A stretch of DNA of 64,000 nucleotides from an uncultured Paracoccaceae bacterium (GCA_947496605.1 CANMDF010000004.1:186001-250000); one strand, 5' to 3'. Counted from the first letter of the stretch, positions 8,160 to 18,180 are shown. The notes: generated from the sequence alone by a model not told the origin. A program made the numbers and translations.

Positions 8160-10352
8160 TCAATAAAAGCTCTGCGGATCAATATCGATCGCCATGCGCA
8201 GATTTGTGGGCAAGCGAAACTGCCCCGCCCACTTCGCCAAAGCCTGCTGCAAAGGCGCTGATTTTTCGGCCTTCACCAACAACCGTACCCGGTGCTTACC
8301 GCGCACCCGCGCAATAGGCGCAGGTGCCGGTCCAAAGACCTGCGCCCCGATTGCACGCAAAGGCCCATCCATGCGTGCCATCTCGGACCCAAGATCAAAC
8401 ACCTCTTGCACATTCGGACTGCTGAGGATGATCCCCGCCATACGGCCATATGGTGGCACACCTGCGGCCTTACGTTCTTCCGCTTCCGCCTTCCAAAAGC
8501 TCTCTTCATCCCCCGCCAAAATCGCACGGATCACCGCGTGTTCTGGCTGATAGGTCTGCAAGAGCGCCTCACCGGGCGTTTCGGCCCGGCCCGCGCGTCC
8601 GGCAACTTGGCGCATCAGCTGAAAGGTCCGCTCAGCGGCACGCAGGTCCGATCCTTGCAAACCAAGATCGGCATCGATCACACCGACCAGTGTCAGCAAA
8701 GGAAAGTTATGCCCTTTTGCGACCAATTGTGTGCCGATAATAATATCCGTCCCACCCTGCGCGATCTCTTCAATATGCGCCTTCATCGCACGCGCAGACC
8801 CATAAAGATCAGACGACAAAACTGCGATCCGCGCGTCGGGGAACAGCTCGGCCACCTCTTCGCCCATCCGCTCGACACCGGGACCAACAGCGCTTAACCG
8901 GTCCTCTGCCTCGCAACTGGGGCAAACCGTCGGCATCGGTTTCGTTTCACCGCATTGGTGGCACATTAGACGTTTGAGGAAACGGTGTTCCACCATCCGC
9001 GCGTCGCAGTGTTCACAGCCAATCTGATGCCCACAAGCACGGCACAGCGTGATCGGCGCATACCCCCGGCGATTGAGGAAAATCAGCGATTGCTCACCCT
9101 TTTCCAACCGCTGCTGGATCGCGCCACGTAAGGTGGGTGAAACCCACTGCCCCCCGGGAAGATCCTCAACCCGCATATCGATGGCATCCATCTTGGGCAT
9201 CACCGCAGCGCCAAACCGCGATGTCAGCTCGAGCCGTTGATACTTGCCCGCCTCAACATTCGCCCAACTTTCAAGCGAAGGCGTGGCCGACGCCAAGACA
9301 ACTTGCGCCCCATTGATTGCGGCACGCAGCACTGCCATGTCGCGGGCGTTGTAAAGGACACCGTCCTCTTGCTTGTAAGACGTGTCATGTTCTTCATCGA
9401 CAACAATCAGGCCAAGGTTCTGATAGGGTAAAAACAGCGCCGATCGCGCACCCACCACCAATTGTGCATCACCCTGCCCGACCATGCGCCAACACCGGCG
9501 GCGCTCGGTCATGGTGACGCCTGAATGCCATTCAGCGGGTTTCATGCCAAACCGCGCCTCAACCCGGTTGATGAATTCACCAGACAGCGCGATCTCGGGC
9601 AACAGCACCAAAGCCTGCCGTCCCATGCGCAAGCACTCAGCGACGGCTTCGAGGTAAACCTCAGTCTTGCCCGACCCTGTCACCCCCTTCAGCAGGGTCG
9701 TCCCATAGCCATCGCTCCGCAACGCGGCCCGCAACGCCTCTGCCCCAATCGCCTGATCTGCGCTCAATTCCTTACCGCCATAGTCAGGATCAAGCTGCGG
9801 ATAGGGCGTGTCGCGGGGTGCTTCTTCCTCTGACACCGCCCCCAACTTTACAAGGCCCTTCACAACGGACGTGCCCACATCTGCCATCTCGGCCAATTCG
9901 CGCAACGTAAATGACAACCCGCCATAGTCGCGCAACACGCCAAGCACCTTTTCACGCGCACCTGTCATCCGGTCAGGCACAGTATCCCCAAGGCGGTAGA
10001 CCTTTCGCATCGACGGGGCATCGCCCAACCCCGGCGCGCGGGTGCCAAGGCGCAACATCGCGGGCATCGGGGTCAGGGTGTATTCGGCGGCACGGATTAG
10101 AAAGCTGCGCATCTCTTCGCGCATGGGGGCGACGTCCAGCACCCGGATGACAGACCGGATCTTGGCCAAATCATAGTCGCCCTTACCCTTCCCCCAAACA
10201 ACGCCCAGCACCTTACGCGGGCCAAGTGGCACCTCAACAAAGGCCCCCAGATGGCAACCGCCCTCAGGCGCTTTGTAATCCAACAGCCGATCCAGCGGTT
10301 GGGTTGTCAAAACCCCCACCAAATCACCTTCATGGAAATAGCTGTCTGTCAT
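8160..10352 (-). CDS. priA: Primosomal protein N', replication restart helicase
   Basis: 730-aa 3'-5' DNA helicase that recognises stalled forks and reloads the replisome. Walker A GVTGSGKTEVY lies near residue 220, the DEEHD box near 319, and an eight-cysteine zinc domain (CRACG, CEHC, CHQCG, CPSC) between about 435 and 480. The frame stays open upstream to 11021, but homology begins at the ATG at 10352 (MTDSYFHEGD), preceded by AAAGGGCGG; the extension would cross the divergent transaldolase gene. It ends next to repeat copy 1, a probable terminator. Confidence 0.96.
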   Translation of the reverse strand: MTDSYFHEGDLVGVLTTQPLDRLLDYKAPEGGCHLGAFVEVPLGPRKVLGVVWGKGKGDYDLAKIRSVIRVLDVAPMREEMRSFLIRAAEYTLTPMPAMLRLGTRAPGLGDAPSMRKVYRLGDTVPDRMTGAREKVLGVLRDYGGLSFTLRELAEMADVGTSVVKGLVKLGAVSEEEAPRDTPYPQLDPDYGGKELSADQAIGAEALRAALRSDGYGTTLLKGVTGSGKTEVYLEAVAECLRMGRQALVLLPEIALSGEFINRVEARFGMKPAEWHSGVTMTERRRCWRMVGQGDAQLVVGARSALFLPYQNLGLIVVDEEHDTSYKQEDGVLYNARDMAVLRAAINGAQVVLASATPSLESWANVEAGKYQRLELTSRFGAAVMPKMDAIDMRVEDLPGGQWVSPTLRGAIQQRLEKGEQSLIFLNRRGYAPITLCRACGHQIGCEHCDARMVEHRFLKRLMCHQCGETKPMPTVCPSCEAEDRLSAVGPGVERMGEEVAELFPDARIAVLSSDLYGSARAMKAHIEEIAQGGTDIIIGTQLVAKGHNFPLLTLVGVIDADLGLQGSDLRAAERTFQLMRQVAGRAGRAETPGEALLQTYQPEHAVIRAILAGDEESFWKAEAEERKAAGVPPYGRMAGIILSSPNVQEVFDLGSEMARMDGPLRAIGAQVFGPAPAPIARVRGKHRVRLLVKAEKSAPLQQALAKWAGQFRLPTNLRMAIDIDPQSFY

Positions 10353-10436
10353 TGCCGCCCTTTGAGGGTTTCCGCCCGTTCCCCAATCAGGTAAACGCTG
10401 GGACAACAAACACCAACCCATGCCCGGAGTGAAAAG

Positions 10437-11090
10437 ATGAAGTTTTTCGTAGATACAGCCGAGATCGACCAGATCAAAGAACTCAATGACCTTGGGATGG
10501 TCGATGGGGTCACAACAAACCCTTCTCTGATCGCCAAATCTGGGCGCGATATTCTGGAAGTCACGAAAGAGATATGCTCCATCGTGTCCGGCCCTGTTTC
10601 TGCTGAGGTGGTGGCGTTGGACGCTGAAACCATGCTGGCCGAAGGCCGCAAGCTGGCCAAGATCGCCGACAACATTGCTGTTAAGGTGCCGCTGACATGG
10701 GCGGGCTTGCAGACCTGTAAGACACTGACAGACGACGGCATCATGGTGAACGTCACACTGTGCTTCTCTGCCAACCAAGCACTGCTGGCCGCCAAAGCCG
10801 GTGCGACATTCATCAGCCCTTTCATCGGACGTCTGGATGATCTGAACCTTGATGGGCTTGAGCTGATCGAAGACATCCGCACGATCTATGACAACTACGG
10901 GTTCGGCACGAACATCCTTGCCGCGTCCATCCGCACCGCCAACCACATGAGCGATTGCGCCAAGATCGGCGCAGACGTCTGCACAGCACCGCCGAATGTA
11001 ATCAAAGCGATGGCGAACCATGTGCTGACAGACAAGGGCTTGGCTGCGTTTATGGCGGATGCTGAGAAGGCAGGTATTAAGATCGTTTAA
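10437..11090 (+). CDS. tal: Transaldolase, small (TalC/MipB) type
   Basis: 217-aa class I aldolase of the Fsa/TalC family. The Schiff-base lysine is in AVKVPLT (about residue 83) and VTTNPSL is the N-terminal strand motif. Members are often named fructose-6-phosphate aldolase, but the residues that separate the two activities favour transaldolase here: Glu in VSAEVVAL where FsaA has Gln, and Phe in SPFIGR where FsaA has Tyr. It therefore most likely transfers dihydroxyacetone units in the non-oxidative pentose phosphate pathway. GGAG precedes the ATG by 7 nt and a strong terminator follows. Confidence 0.9.
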   Translation: MKFFVDTAEIDQIKELNDLGMVDGVTTNPSLIAKSGRDILEVTKEICSIVSGPVSAEVVALDAETMLAEGRKLAKIADNIAVKVPLTWAGLQTCKTLTDDGIMVNVTLCFSANQALLAAKAGATFISPFIGRLDDLNLDGLELIEDIRTIYDNYGFGTNILAASIRTANHMSDCAKIGADVCTAPPNVIKAMANHVLTDKGLAAFMADAEKAGIKIV

Positions 11091-11097
11091 GCTTTTG

Positions 11098-11132
11098 GGG
11101 TGCTTCGTTTTTTGTAACGGAGCACCCTTTTT
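11098..11132 (+). terminator. Rho-independent terminator after tal
   Basis: GGGTGCTTCG and CGGAGCACCC form a 10-bp stem with one G-U pair, followed directly by TTTTT. Confidence 0.9.
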
Positions 11133-11153
11133 CTATTTGGCATATCCTAAAAC

Positions 11154-11288
11154 GTGATCGCGCACTTCAAACAAGTGGTAAAGGACGGCGATCTGCGGCT
11201 GCATCCGATTGTGACAAAGCTGGTGGATGCGGAGACGTTGGAGAAGATGGGTGCATCCCGTGTGTCACCTGAAGAGCACGAGGAGTAG
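11154..11288 (+). pseudogene. C-terminal remnant, probably of a toxin gene
   Basis: An open stretch of 45 codons from a possible GTG at 11154 to the TAG at 11288, preceded in frame by a stop at 11148. It encodes IAHFKQVVKDGDLRLH..., a well-behaved globular C-terminus ending SPEEHEE, but has no ribosome binding site or plausible domain start. Its last codons (GAG GAG) supply the ribosome binding site of the Imm11-type gene 4 nt downstream, the usual toxin-then-immunity arrangement. I read it as the 3' stump of a lost polymorphic-toxin gene; a genuine 44-aa peptide cannot be excluded. Confidence 0.45.
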
Positions 11289-11292
11289 TAAT

Positions 11293-12000
11293 ATGCCTGT
11301 AGACCCAAATGCTGATGCTTATTATGTGAACATGGACATCCTGAGCAGCCCAGAGTTCGAATTTGAGAACTATGAGGGCCGTATGCCATATTATAGATTC
11401 GGCCGCAGTGCAAAGTTTTCGGATGCAAAATACGCGCCTAAATCTGCGATCCAGATGGATAGACGCAAGACATACAATGACATTATGGCTGTTAGTGGTG
11501 CCTTCGTTCTAAGCGATCGTTTTCGCGCAATCATCGAGGATGCCGAACCGGGGGTGCATGATTTCTTTCCAATCGAAATGAAGAAGAAAGATGGTTCCCC
11601 GCTGGGAAAAGACTATTTTCTGGTCGGTATCAATCAGTATTGCATTTGCATTTGCATTTTGCCGCAATTGTCGGCCTGTAGCAAAGTAAAAAGAACAAGC
11701 TTTAGTAACCAACCCTATCAAACCTGTTCCGAGCGTCACCTTGTCTTGAGCCGTCCTGCAATTGGAGAAAGGCAGGTGTTTATCACATCGGTTATCGCGG
11801 GAGGGCATTTGATCGTCAGTCAGGCCGTTGGTCGGCGGTTGATTGAGGAAAAAATCAAGCGCCTCGACATCTATTCGGTGACCTTGAGTGATGAGGTTTG
11901 GGATTTTGATACCCACGCCCCAGAGGCGGCTGAATGGTACCGTGAGAATCCGGAAGAATGGGAAAATCAACAGGCTCGGAATGTTCCACAGCCCTTATAA
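11293..12000 (+). CDS. Imm11-type (DUF1629) immunity protein
   Basis: 235 aa. The segment AVSGAFVLSDRFRAIIEDAEPGVHDFFPIEM (quoted in part: residues about 65-95, key residues SxxF, EPGVHDFFP) matches what I know of the Imm11/MXAN_0049 immunity family, and the N-terminus (ADAYYVNMD) also fits. Such proteins neutralise the C-terminal domain of polymorphic toxins. Start ATG at 11293 follows GAGGAG by 7 nt; the longer frame from 11227 lacks this. The gene is AT-richer than its neighbours and follows a probable toxin remnant. A triple TGCATT run at about 11640-11660 encodes CICICI inside the fold. Confidence 0.65.
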   Translation: MPVDPNADAYYVNMDILSSPEFEFENYEGRMPYYRFGRSAKFSDAKYAPKSAIQMDRRKTYNDIMAVSGAFVLSDRFRAIIEDAEPGVHDFFPIEMKKKDGSPLGKDYFLVGINQYCICICILPQLSACSKVKRTSFSNQPYQTCSERHLVLSRPAIGERQVFITSVIAGGHLIVSQAVGRRLIEEKIKRLDIYSVTLSDEVWDFDTHAPEAAEWYRENPEEWENQQARNVPQPL

Positions 12001-12023
12001 CTGAGCTTTTTCAACAAGCTTAG
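12001..12023 (+). terminator. Short hairpin after the immunity gene
   Basis: CTGAGCTT and AAGCTTAG pair across a 7-nt loop (one G-U pair) immediately after the stop. No T run follows, so it may be a 3' stabiliser instead. The rest of 12024-12156 shows no gene. Confidence 0.35.
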
Positions 12024-12156
12024 GATGGGTGCTCGCACCAATTACCACCCCCCTGCGCCAAATCTGCCACGCCTGACGCCCCCTCCCAAAAAAGCATGAG
12101 ACACGCCCCCTAACCCTCTGCTAGCTTGCAAAAAAACGAAAAAGCAGAGCAGGCAA

Positions 12157-12852
12157 ATGAACCAAACAGTTATGGCCGATGAGCTTCGTGAGAAGATCAT
12201 CGCGAACCCCGATGTCCTTTTGGAAGATGCAGATGTCATGCGCGCCCTTGTGGGTGCGGATGTGGATCAAACGACGGGCAATATCGTCGATCTTCGTTCC
12301 GTCGCTATGGACCGTCTTGAGGCGCGTTTTGACCGCCTTGAGGACACCCACCGCAATGTCATCGCCGCCGCCTATGACAATCTGGCGGGCACCAACCAAA
12401 TTCACCGCGCGATCCTGCGGATGCTGGATGCCAGCACGTTTGAGCGCTTTCTAACCGATCTATCGGGCGAAGTCGCCGATATCCTGCGCGTCGATGCCGT
12501 ACGTCTGGTGCTGGAAAGCAACCTACAAGATTCGCACAAGGCCGCAGGCGAAGCCGTGGCGATCATGCCTGAAGGCTTTGTTGAGGGCTACATCACCCTT
12601 GGCCGCAACATGCCTGCCCGCCAGATCACCCTGCGCGAGATGCAAAAGGTGGGTGGCAGTCTCTATGGTGCTCGCGCCGAATACATCAAATCCGAGGCCT
12701 GCCTGAAGGTTGATCTTGGCCCAGACCGCCTGCCTGCCATGTTGGTGATGGGCAGCGAAGACCCCCATCAGTTCACTGCGCAACAAGGCACAGACCTGCT
12801 CACATTCTTTGTTGGCGTGTTTGAGCGGGTCGTGCGCCGCTGGTTGGCGTAA
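12157..12852 (+). CDS. DUF484 family protein
   Basis: 231 aa, DUF484, a GAF-like family of unknown function usually encoded just before xerC in proteobacteria. Visible features: N-terminal helix LREKIIANPDVLLED, the family phrase IVDLRSVAMDRL and a C-terminal GAF-like half with GSEDPHQF. The stop is 1 nt before the xerC ATG, giving an operon of two and suggesting a role connected with chromosome-dimer resolution or its control; this is context only. The start ATG at 12157 follows AGCAGGC. Confidence 0.88.
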   Translation: MNQTVMADELREKIIANPDVLLEDADVMRALVGADVDQTTGNIVDLRSVAMDRLEARFDRLEDTHRNVIAAAYDNLAGTNQIHRAILRMLDASTFERFLTDLSGEVADILRVDAVRLVLESNLQDSHKAAGEAVAIMPEGFVEGYITLGRNMPARQITLREMQKVGGSLYGARAEYIKSEACLKVDLGPDRLPAMLVMGSEDPHQFTAQQGTDLLTFFVGVFERVVRRWLA

Positions 12853-12853
12853 A

Positions 12854-13768
12854 ATGATTGCCCCTGCCCTGTCAGACGCTTTGGGCGCTTGGCTGGCAGG
12901 CCAACGCGCCCTAGCTGGTGCGGCTGAGAACACGCTGAAAGCCTACCAGACCGACGTGTTGGGCTTTCTGGCTTTCATGACCCAATACAATGGTGACAGT
13001 CAGGGCCTCGGCCCGATTGCCCGTGTGACCGTGCGCGATATGCGCGCATGGATGGCGCATGAACGTGGGCGCGGTGTTGGGGCGCGATCTTTGGCCCGGT
13101 CGCTGTCTGCCGTGAAATCATTCTATCGCTGGCTATCCGAGCGCGAAGGGTTTGAGCCCACTGCCGTTTTGTCCACCCGCTCACCCAAATTCCAGCGCAA
13201 ACTGCCCCGCCCGCTTGAGGTGGATGCCGCATCCGCGATGATCGAGACGGTCGAATTGCAAGCGCGTGAGCCTTGGGTGGCTGCCCGCGATATGGCGGTC
13301 GTTACCCTGCTTTATGGCTGTGGCCTGCGGATATCCGAGGCCTTGGGTCTGACGGGCGCTGATACACCATTGCCCAGCGTTCTGCGGATCGTTGGTAAGG
13401 GCGGCAAGGAACGCATCGTCCCGGTCATTGATGCAGCACTTGATGCAGTCGATGCCTATCTGGACCTGTGCCCTTATGCGGTCGAGCCCGATCAGCCGAT
13501 CTTTCGTGCTATCCGAGGGGGTGTGTTGTCCCCTCGTGCCATCCAGAAGGTGATGGAACAGGCCCGCTTGCAACTGGGCCTGCCAGCGACAGCAACACCC
13601 CACGCGATGCGCCATTCCTTTGCGACGCACCTGTTGGCCGCAGGCGGTGATCTGCGCGCAATCCAAGAGCTTTTGGGTCATGCCTCACTGTCCACCACCC
13701 AAGCCTATACAGCTGTGGACGCTGCCCATCTGATGTCGGTCTACGAAAAGGCCCACCCCAAAGCCTGA
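12854..13768 (+). CDS. xerC: Tyrosine recombinase XerC
   Basis: 304-aa site-specific recombinase that with XerD resolves chromosome dimers at dif. N-terminal SAM-like core-binding domain (ENTLKAYQTDV, LARSLSAVKSFYRWL), then the catalytic domain with Arg in GCGLRISEAL, Lys in GKGGKERIVP, HxxR in HAMRHSFATHLL, LLGHASLSTTQAYTAV providing the His and the nucleophilic Tyr. The ATG at 12854 is 1 nt after the DUF484 stop; the upstream frame to 12809 overlaps DUF484 and is not needed. Confidence 0.95.
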   Translation: MIAPALSDALGAWLAGQRALAGAAENTLKAYQTDVLGFLAFMTQYNGDSQGLGPIARVTVRDMRAWMAHERGRGVGARSLARSLSAVKSFYRWLSEREGFEPTAVLSTRSPKFQRKLPRPLEVDAASAMIETVELQAREPWVAARDMAVVTLLYGCGLRISEALGLTGADTPLPSVLRIVGKGGKERIVPVIDAALDAVDAYLDLCPYAVEPDQPIFRAIRGGVLSPRAIQKVMEQARLQLGLPATATPHAMRHSFATHLLAAGGDLRAIQELLGHASLSTTQAYTAVDAAHLMSVYEKAHPKA

Positions 13769-13810
13769 CAATCGGTTGCCCCTTGGCCGTTTTTCGCGCA
13801 TGAGGGTGGC

Positions 13811-14509
13811 ATGACACTTCGCGCCAAAGCCCTTCTTGTTCACCTGCTTACTGCCACAGGCGCCGTTTTCGCGATGCTCGCGATGCTTGCGGCCGTCGAT
13901 GAGAAATGGAGCTTGATGTTCCTTTGGCTTGTCGTGGCGTTCTTTGTTGATGGCATCGATGGGCCGCTGGCCCGTAAATACGACGTGAAAACGAATGCAC
14001 CTGCGTTTGACGGCGTGTTGCTTGATCTGATCATCGACTATCTGACCTATGTCTTTGTACCTGCGTATGCCTTATTTAAATCAGGGTTGTTGCCCGGTTG
14101 GACGGGGTGGTTTGCGATCATCATTATCACCTTCACGTCCGCGATGTATTTCGCCGATACACGCATGAAAACAAAAGACAATTCATTTTCCGGCTTCCCA
14201 GGATGCTGGAATATGTTGGTGCTTGTGATCTTTGCATTGCAGCCAAATTTTTGGGTGTCACTGATCCTTGTGGCCAGTCTTGCGATCACCATGTTTGTGC
14301 CGCTGAAATTCGTCCATCCAGTGCGCACAGAACGGTGGCGATTGGTCACATTGCCGATGGCACTGGGTTGGGTGTTCTTTGCAGGCTGGGCCGCTTGGGT
14401 GGACTTTTATCCCAACAGTTGGGCGCATTGGGGTTTAGTCCTGACGTCTGTTTATCTGCTGTTTGCAGGTGTCGCGCAGCAGATCATCCCCGATCGAAAC
14501 GCAACCTAG
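13811..14509 (+). CDS. pcs: Phosphatidylcholine synthase
   Basis: 232-aa integral membrane CDP-alcohol phosphotransferase that joins choline to CDP-diacylglycerol in one step, a route typical of alphaproteobacteria. The modified CDP-alcohol motif reads DGIDGPLAR, then LDLIIDYLTYVFVPAYA (residues about 47-90), and about seven hydrophobic spans are visible. Monocistronic; the TAG stop overlaps the ogt stop in a CTAG. Choline would have to be imported; no choline transporter is in the window. Confidence 0.93.
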   Translation: MTLRAKALLVHLLTATGAVFAMLAMLAAVDEKWSLMFLWLVVAFFVDGIDGPLARKYDVKTNAPAFDGVLLDLIIDYLTYVFVPAYALFKSGLLPGWTGWFAIIIITFTSAMYFADTRMKTKDNSFSGFPGCWNMLVLVIFALQPNFWVSLILVASLAITMFVPLKFVHPVRTERWRLVTLPMALGWVFFAGWAAWVDFYPNSWAHWGLVLTSVYLLFAGVAQQIIPDRNAT

Positions 14510-14955
14510 ATCAAAAGCCCAGCTGCCTCTTCAAGACGCAGCAAGGTGACTTTGGCCTCAACCCCACCCATGCCGGAATAACCGCCCAATCCATCCGCTG
14601 CCAAAACGCGGTGACAGGGAATAAGGATCGCGATTGGGTTTGCACCACAGGCCTGCCCAATCGCTTGAGCCGACACACCCAACTCTTTTGCCAAATCGCC
14701 GTAGGTTCGTGTTTCGCCATATGGAATAGCGCAGAGGGCCGCATAGAATTTTTGTTGAAAAACGGTTCCGCGCGGCGCGACGGGTGTTTGAAAATGCTGT
14801 AAGTCGCCCACAAAGTAAGCGGCCATTTCATCGCACAACTGCCGATGCAACGGCCCATCGGTCAGATTGCCACCTGCACCCCAAAACAGGTCTGTAACAG
14901 CCTCATCGGTGGCATGCACACTTAATGGCCCAACAGGTGAGGACTGGCAAATCAT
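14506..14955 (-). CDS. ogt: Methylated-DNA--protein-cysteine methyltransferase
   Basis: 149-aa suicide repair protein that removes alkyl groups from O6-alkylguanine. The acceptor cysteine is in IPCHRV (about residue 114) and the winged-helix part GETRTYGDLAKELG precedes it. Short N-terminal domain, no Ada regulatory domain. It is just upstream (minus strand) of nothing co-transcribed with certainty; ileS begins far away and ends 27 nt upstream at 14983, so the two may share a transcript. Confidence 0.92.
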   Translation of the reverse strand: MICQSSPVGPLSVHATDEAVTDLFWGAGGNLTDGPLHRQLCDEMAAYFVGDLQHFQTPVAPRGTVFQQKFYAALCAIPYGETRTYGDLAKELGVSAQAIGQACGANPIAILIPCHRVLAADGLGGYSGMGGVEAKVTLLRLEEAAGLLI

Positions 14956-14982
14956 CTATGATCCCTGCCAGTCCGCATTCTC

Positions 14983-17880
14983 TTAGCTCAGCGCGTCATT
15001 ACAACGACCGCAAACACCCGCGTGGGCGTGGGTGCCAACATCTGGCAAGATTTTCCAGCAGCGTTGGCACTTCTCGCCTTCGGCCTTTGCAAAGACCACC
15101 GCAACATCAGAAATATCATCCAAACAGAACGCGCCCTCAGGGGCTGCATCAGTTGAGACAACAATGCCAGAGGTAATGCAGAGATCGTCAAAGCTGACCG
15201 TTTCCAACAGCTTCGCAGTTTCCGCGCTGACGTAGACAGTCGGGGCCGCCTCTAGCGATGCACCAATAACCTTGGCTGTCCGCTCGACCTCCAAGGCACC
15301 CGTCACAACACGCCGGACCTTACGGACTTCTGTCCACTTTGCAGCCAACGCCTCATCACGCCAATCGCCGGGCGTTTCAGCAAAGTCCTCAAGGTGGATG
15401 GAACTGTCATCTGCGCCGAACCGTTCCAGCCAGACCTCTTCCATCGTAAAGGTCAGCATTGGTGCCAGCCATTTGGTCAGGCGGTGGAACAGAATATCAA
15501 GCACAGTCCGTGCCGCACGGCGGCGGGTCGTGTCACCATCGCAGTAAAGCGCATCTTTGCGGATATCGAAGTAGAAGGCCGAGAGCTCGACAGTCGCGAA
15601 GGTAAAGACCGCTTGGAACACACCTTGGAAATCGTATTTGGCATAGCCGGCCCGCACCTGTTCATCCAGTTCGGCCAAACGGTGCAGCACCCAACGCTCA
15701 AGCTCGGGCATCTCGCTTGGATCAATCCGGTCGGCTTCGCTAAAGTCTGACAGTGACCCCAGCATAAACCGCACCGTATTGCGCAAACGGCGATAGCTGT
15801 CGGCGACACCTTTCAGGATTTCATCACCAATGCGCAGGTCAGCCGTATAGTCCGACTGTGCCACCCAAAGGCGCAGAATGTCTGCGCCATACTGCTTGAC
15901 CACCTGTTCAGGCGCGATGGTATTGCCGATGGATTTGGACATCTTCATGCCCTTTTGATCCAGCGTAAACCCATGTGTCAGCACTCCGCGATAAGGCGCA
16001 TGCCCTTTGGTGCCGCAGGCCTGCAACATCGACGAATGGAACCACCCGCGGTGCTGGTCGGTCCCTTCCAGGTACAGATCAGCCATCCCGTCCTCGGACC
16101 CGTCTTCGCGGTCGCGCAGTACGAATGCATGGGTCGATCCACTGTCAAACCAGACGTCCAGAATATCGAAAACCTGATCATAATCGTCGTGGTTCACGTC
16201 ATTGCCCAAGAACCGCTCTTTCGCGCCCTCTTGATACCACGCATCAGCACCTTCGGCCTCGAATGCTTGAAGTACACGGGCGTTCACGGCCTCATTGCGC
16301 AGCAGGTAGTCAGGGTCCGTGTAGGCCGTGTCCTTCTTCACGAAACAGGTCAGCGGCACACCCCAGGCACGCTGGCGCGACAATACCCAATCAGGGCGGG
16401 CTTCAATCATCGAATGCAGGCGGTTGCGGCCCGTTTGTGGAGTCCAAGTGACCAGTTCATCAATCGAACGCAATGCACGTTCGCGGATCGTTGTGCCATA
16501 AGTGTCTTGCCCATCGCCAACGGCTTTGTCGATAGCGGCAAACCATTGCGGACGGTTCAGGCGGATGACAGGTGCCTTTGACCGCCAGCTATGTGCATCG
16601 GAAATCGTGATCCGCTTGCGGCCCAAAAGACCACCAACCTCGACAAGCTTTTCGATCACAACCTTATTGGCGCCACCGGGTTTACCGTTGGGCTTCAGGA
16701 TGCTTTCGCCGGCAAAAAACGGCAGATCAGCGCGGTAAGAACTGTCGTCAAGAATGTTATAGGTCATCGGCAAGCCATGCTTGACCCCGATGGCATAGTC
16801 GTCATCACCATGGCTCGGCGCCGTGTGCACGAAGCCCGTACCGGCATCATCAGTCACGTGATCACCGGGCAGCAATGGTACGTCGAAATCCCATTCAGCC
16901 TCAGCCCCTTCAGCCCCACGCAGCGGGTGAGCACAGCTGAGCTGCGCTAATTCATCAGGCGTCACATCACGCAGGCGGCGGTACATGTCGCCATCCAAAC
17001 GGGCGGCACCAAAGGTGTCGTCGGCCAAATTATCCGCCATCACAAGACGTTCGCCAATCGTCGCCCAGCATTCCTCAGGACGGCCAATAACTTCATACAA
17101 GCCATAACTGATAGATGGTCCAAAACAGATCGCGCGGTTTTGTGGGATCGTCCAAGGGGTTGTTGTCCAGATCATCACCTTGGCGCGCTCAAACCCTTCG
17201 GGGCCTTTCACACAAGGAAACTTAACCCAGATCGCGTCGGTCTGGCGGTCGTGATATTCAACTTCGGCCTCAGCCAAAGCCGTCTTTTCAACAGGCGACC
17301 ACATCACCGGTTTAGAGCCTTGATAAAGCGTGCCGTTCATCAAGAATTTCTGGAATTCTTCGGCAATCACGCGCTCTGCGTGGAAATTCATTGTCAGGTA
17401 AGGATCAGCCCAATTGCCGGTGATCCCCAAACGCTTGAATTCCTCACGCTGGATATCAACCCAACCTTCGGCAAACTTGCGGCATTCCTGACGGAAATCA
17501 ACGACGCTCACATCATCCTTGTCGCGGCCTTTGGCGCGATATTTTTCTTCGATTTTCCATTCGATCGGCAAACCGTGACAATCCCAACCGGGCACATAAC
17601 GGGCGTCGCGGCCCATCATCTGCTGGCTGCGGACAACCATGTCCTTGAGGATCTTGTTCAGCGCGTGACCGATATGCAGATGGCCGTTCGCATAGGGCGG
17701 ACCGTCATGCAGGGTAAACGGTTTGCGCCCTTCGGCCTTTTCGCGCAGGCGGTCATAGACGCCAATCTGCGCCCAACGCTCTAGCCATTCAGGTTCGCGT
17801 TTTGGCAATCCGGCACGCATCGGGAAATCAGTGCGTGGTAGGTTCAGGGTTTGTTTATAGTCGGTTGTTTCGGCGCACAT
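14983..17880 (-). CDS. ileS: Isoleucine--tRNA ligase
   Basis: 965-aa class I synthetase charging tRNA-Ile, with an editing (CP1) domain. HIGH motif [15 protein letters not shown] near residue 70, KMSKSIGN near residue 647, [10 protein letters not shown] near residue 105, and a C-terminal zinc finger CQRCW...CGRC. AAAGGA lies 8-9 nt upstream of the ATG at 17880. The 300-nt region upstream holds repeat copy 2 and the promoter region shared with the divergent FAD monooxygenase; no T-box leader is seen. Confidence 0.98.
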   Translation of the reverse strand: MCAETTDYKQTLNLPRTDFPMRAGLPKREPEWLERWAQIGVYDRLREKAEGRKPFTLHDGPPYANGHLHIGHALNKILKDMVVRSQQMMGRDARYVPGWDCHGLPIEWKIEEKYRAKGRDKDDVSVVDFRQECRKFAEGWVDIQREEFKRLGITGNWADPYLTMNFHAERVIAEEFQKFLMNGTLYQGSKPVMWSPVEKTALAEAEVEYHDRQTDAIWVKFPCVKGPEGFERAKVMIWTTTPWTIPQNRAICFGPSISYGLYEVIGRPEECWATIGERLVMADNLADDTFGAARLDGDMYRRLRDVTPDELAQLSCAHPLRGAEGAEAEWDFDVPLLPGDHVTDDAGTGFVHTAPSHGDDDYAIGVKHGLPMTYNILDDSSYRADLPFFAGESILKPNGKPGGANKVVIEKLVEVGGLLGRKRITISDAHSWRSKAPVIRLNRPQWFAAIDKAVGDGQDTYGTTIRERALRSIDELVTWTPQTGRNRLHSMIEARPDWVLSRQRAWGVPLTCFVKKDTAYTDPDYLLRNEAVNARVLQAFEAEGADAWYQEGAKERFLGNDVNHDDYDQVFDILDVWFDSGSTHAFVLRDREDGSEDGMADLYLEGTDQHRGWFHSSMLQACGTKGHAPYRGVLTHGFTLDQKGMKMSKSIGNTIAPEQVVKQYGADILRLWVAQSDYTADLRIGDEILKGVADSYRRLRNTVRFMLGSLSDFSEADRIDPSEMPELERWVLHRLAELDEQVRAGYAKYDFQGVFQAVFTFATVELSAFYFDIRKDALYCDGDTTRRRAARTVLDILFHRLTKWLAPMLTFTMEEVWLERFGADDSSIHLEDFAETPGDWRDEALAAKWTEVRKVRRVVTGALEVERTAKVIGASLEAAPTVYVSAETAKLLETVSFDDLCITSGIVVSTDAAPEGAFCLDDISDVAVVFAKAEGEKCQRCWKILPDVGTHAHAGVCGRCNDALS

Positions 17881-18065
17881 GGATGGCGTCCTTTAAGCAA
17901 TTATCGGGAAATTCGCGAAAGGTCGGTGCGCACACGCGGACACCTTTTCCCGGCAGGTTTGAGATGTTTCAAACCGCCGGGCAAATAATGCTTATGATCA
18001 TCTGCCGCAACATGACGGTGCTTATAGGCGTAGCCCGGCAAAGGGTAAAGCCACCTCTTGCCTCA

Positions 18066-18099
18066 TCATCTTGCCAAAAAAACTCCTGCCGGAGGCTCC
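18066..18099. repeat. Interspersed terminator-like repeat, copy 2
   Basis: Same 34-nt element as at 8120 and 37967: TCATCTTGCC, an A7 block, then CTCCTGCCGGAGGCTCC. Unlike the other two it lies in a divergent intergenic region (17881-18180) upstream of ileS. On the minus strand CTCC-GGCA-GGAG is followed by seven Ts, so it could act as an early terminator or attenuator for RNA reading towards ileS. No gene is visible in the remainder of the gap. Confidence 0.65.
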
Positions 18100-18180
18100 G
18101 ACAACTGTGGCACGGGCATCACGTTCGAACGGGCAAAAAGGCGCATTGCAGTCCTGTCGTCAGGGCCTCAAAAGAGGGCC

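Noticed and set aside
10353-11021. N-terminal extension of the priA frame across tal
   Set aside because: Homology and a ribosome binding site place the start at 10352; the extension would be antisense to transaldolase.
12809-13768. XerC as part of a mobile integron or prophage integrase
   Set aside because: It is 1 nt after DUF484, the usual chromosomal xerC context, and no attachment site or phage genes are near.
15955-17784. Long plus-strand open frames of about 208 and 214 codons opposite ileS
   Set aside because: They are mirror frames of a highly conserved gene in GC-rich DNA, with no ribosome binding site or recognisable domains.
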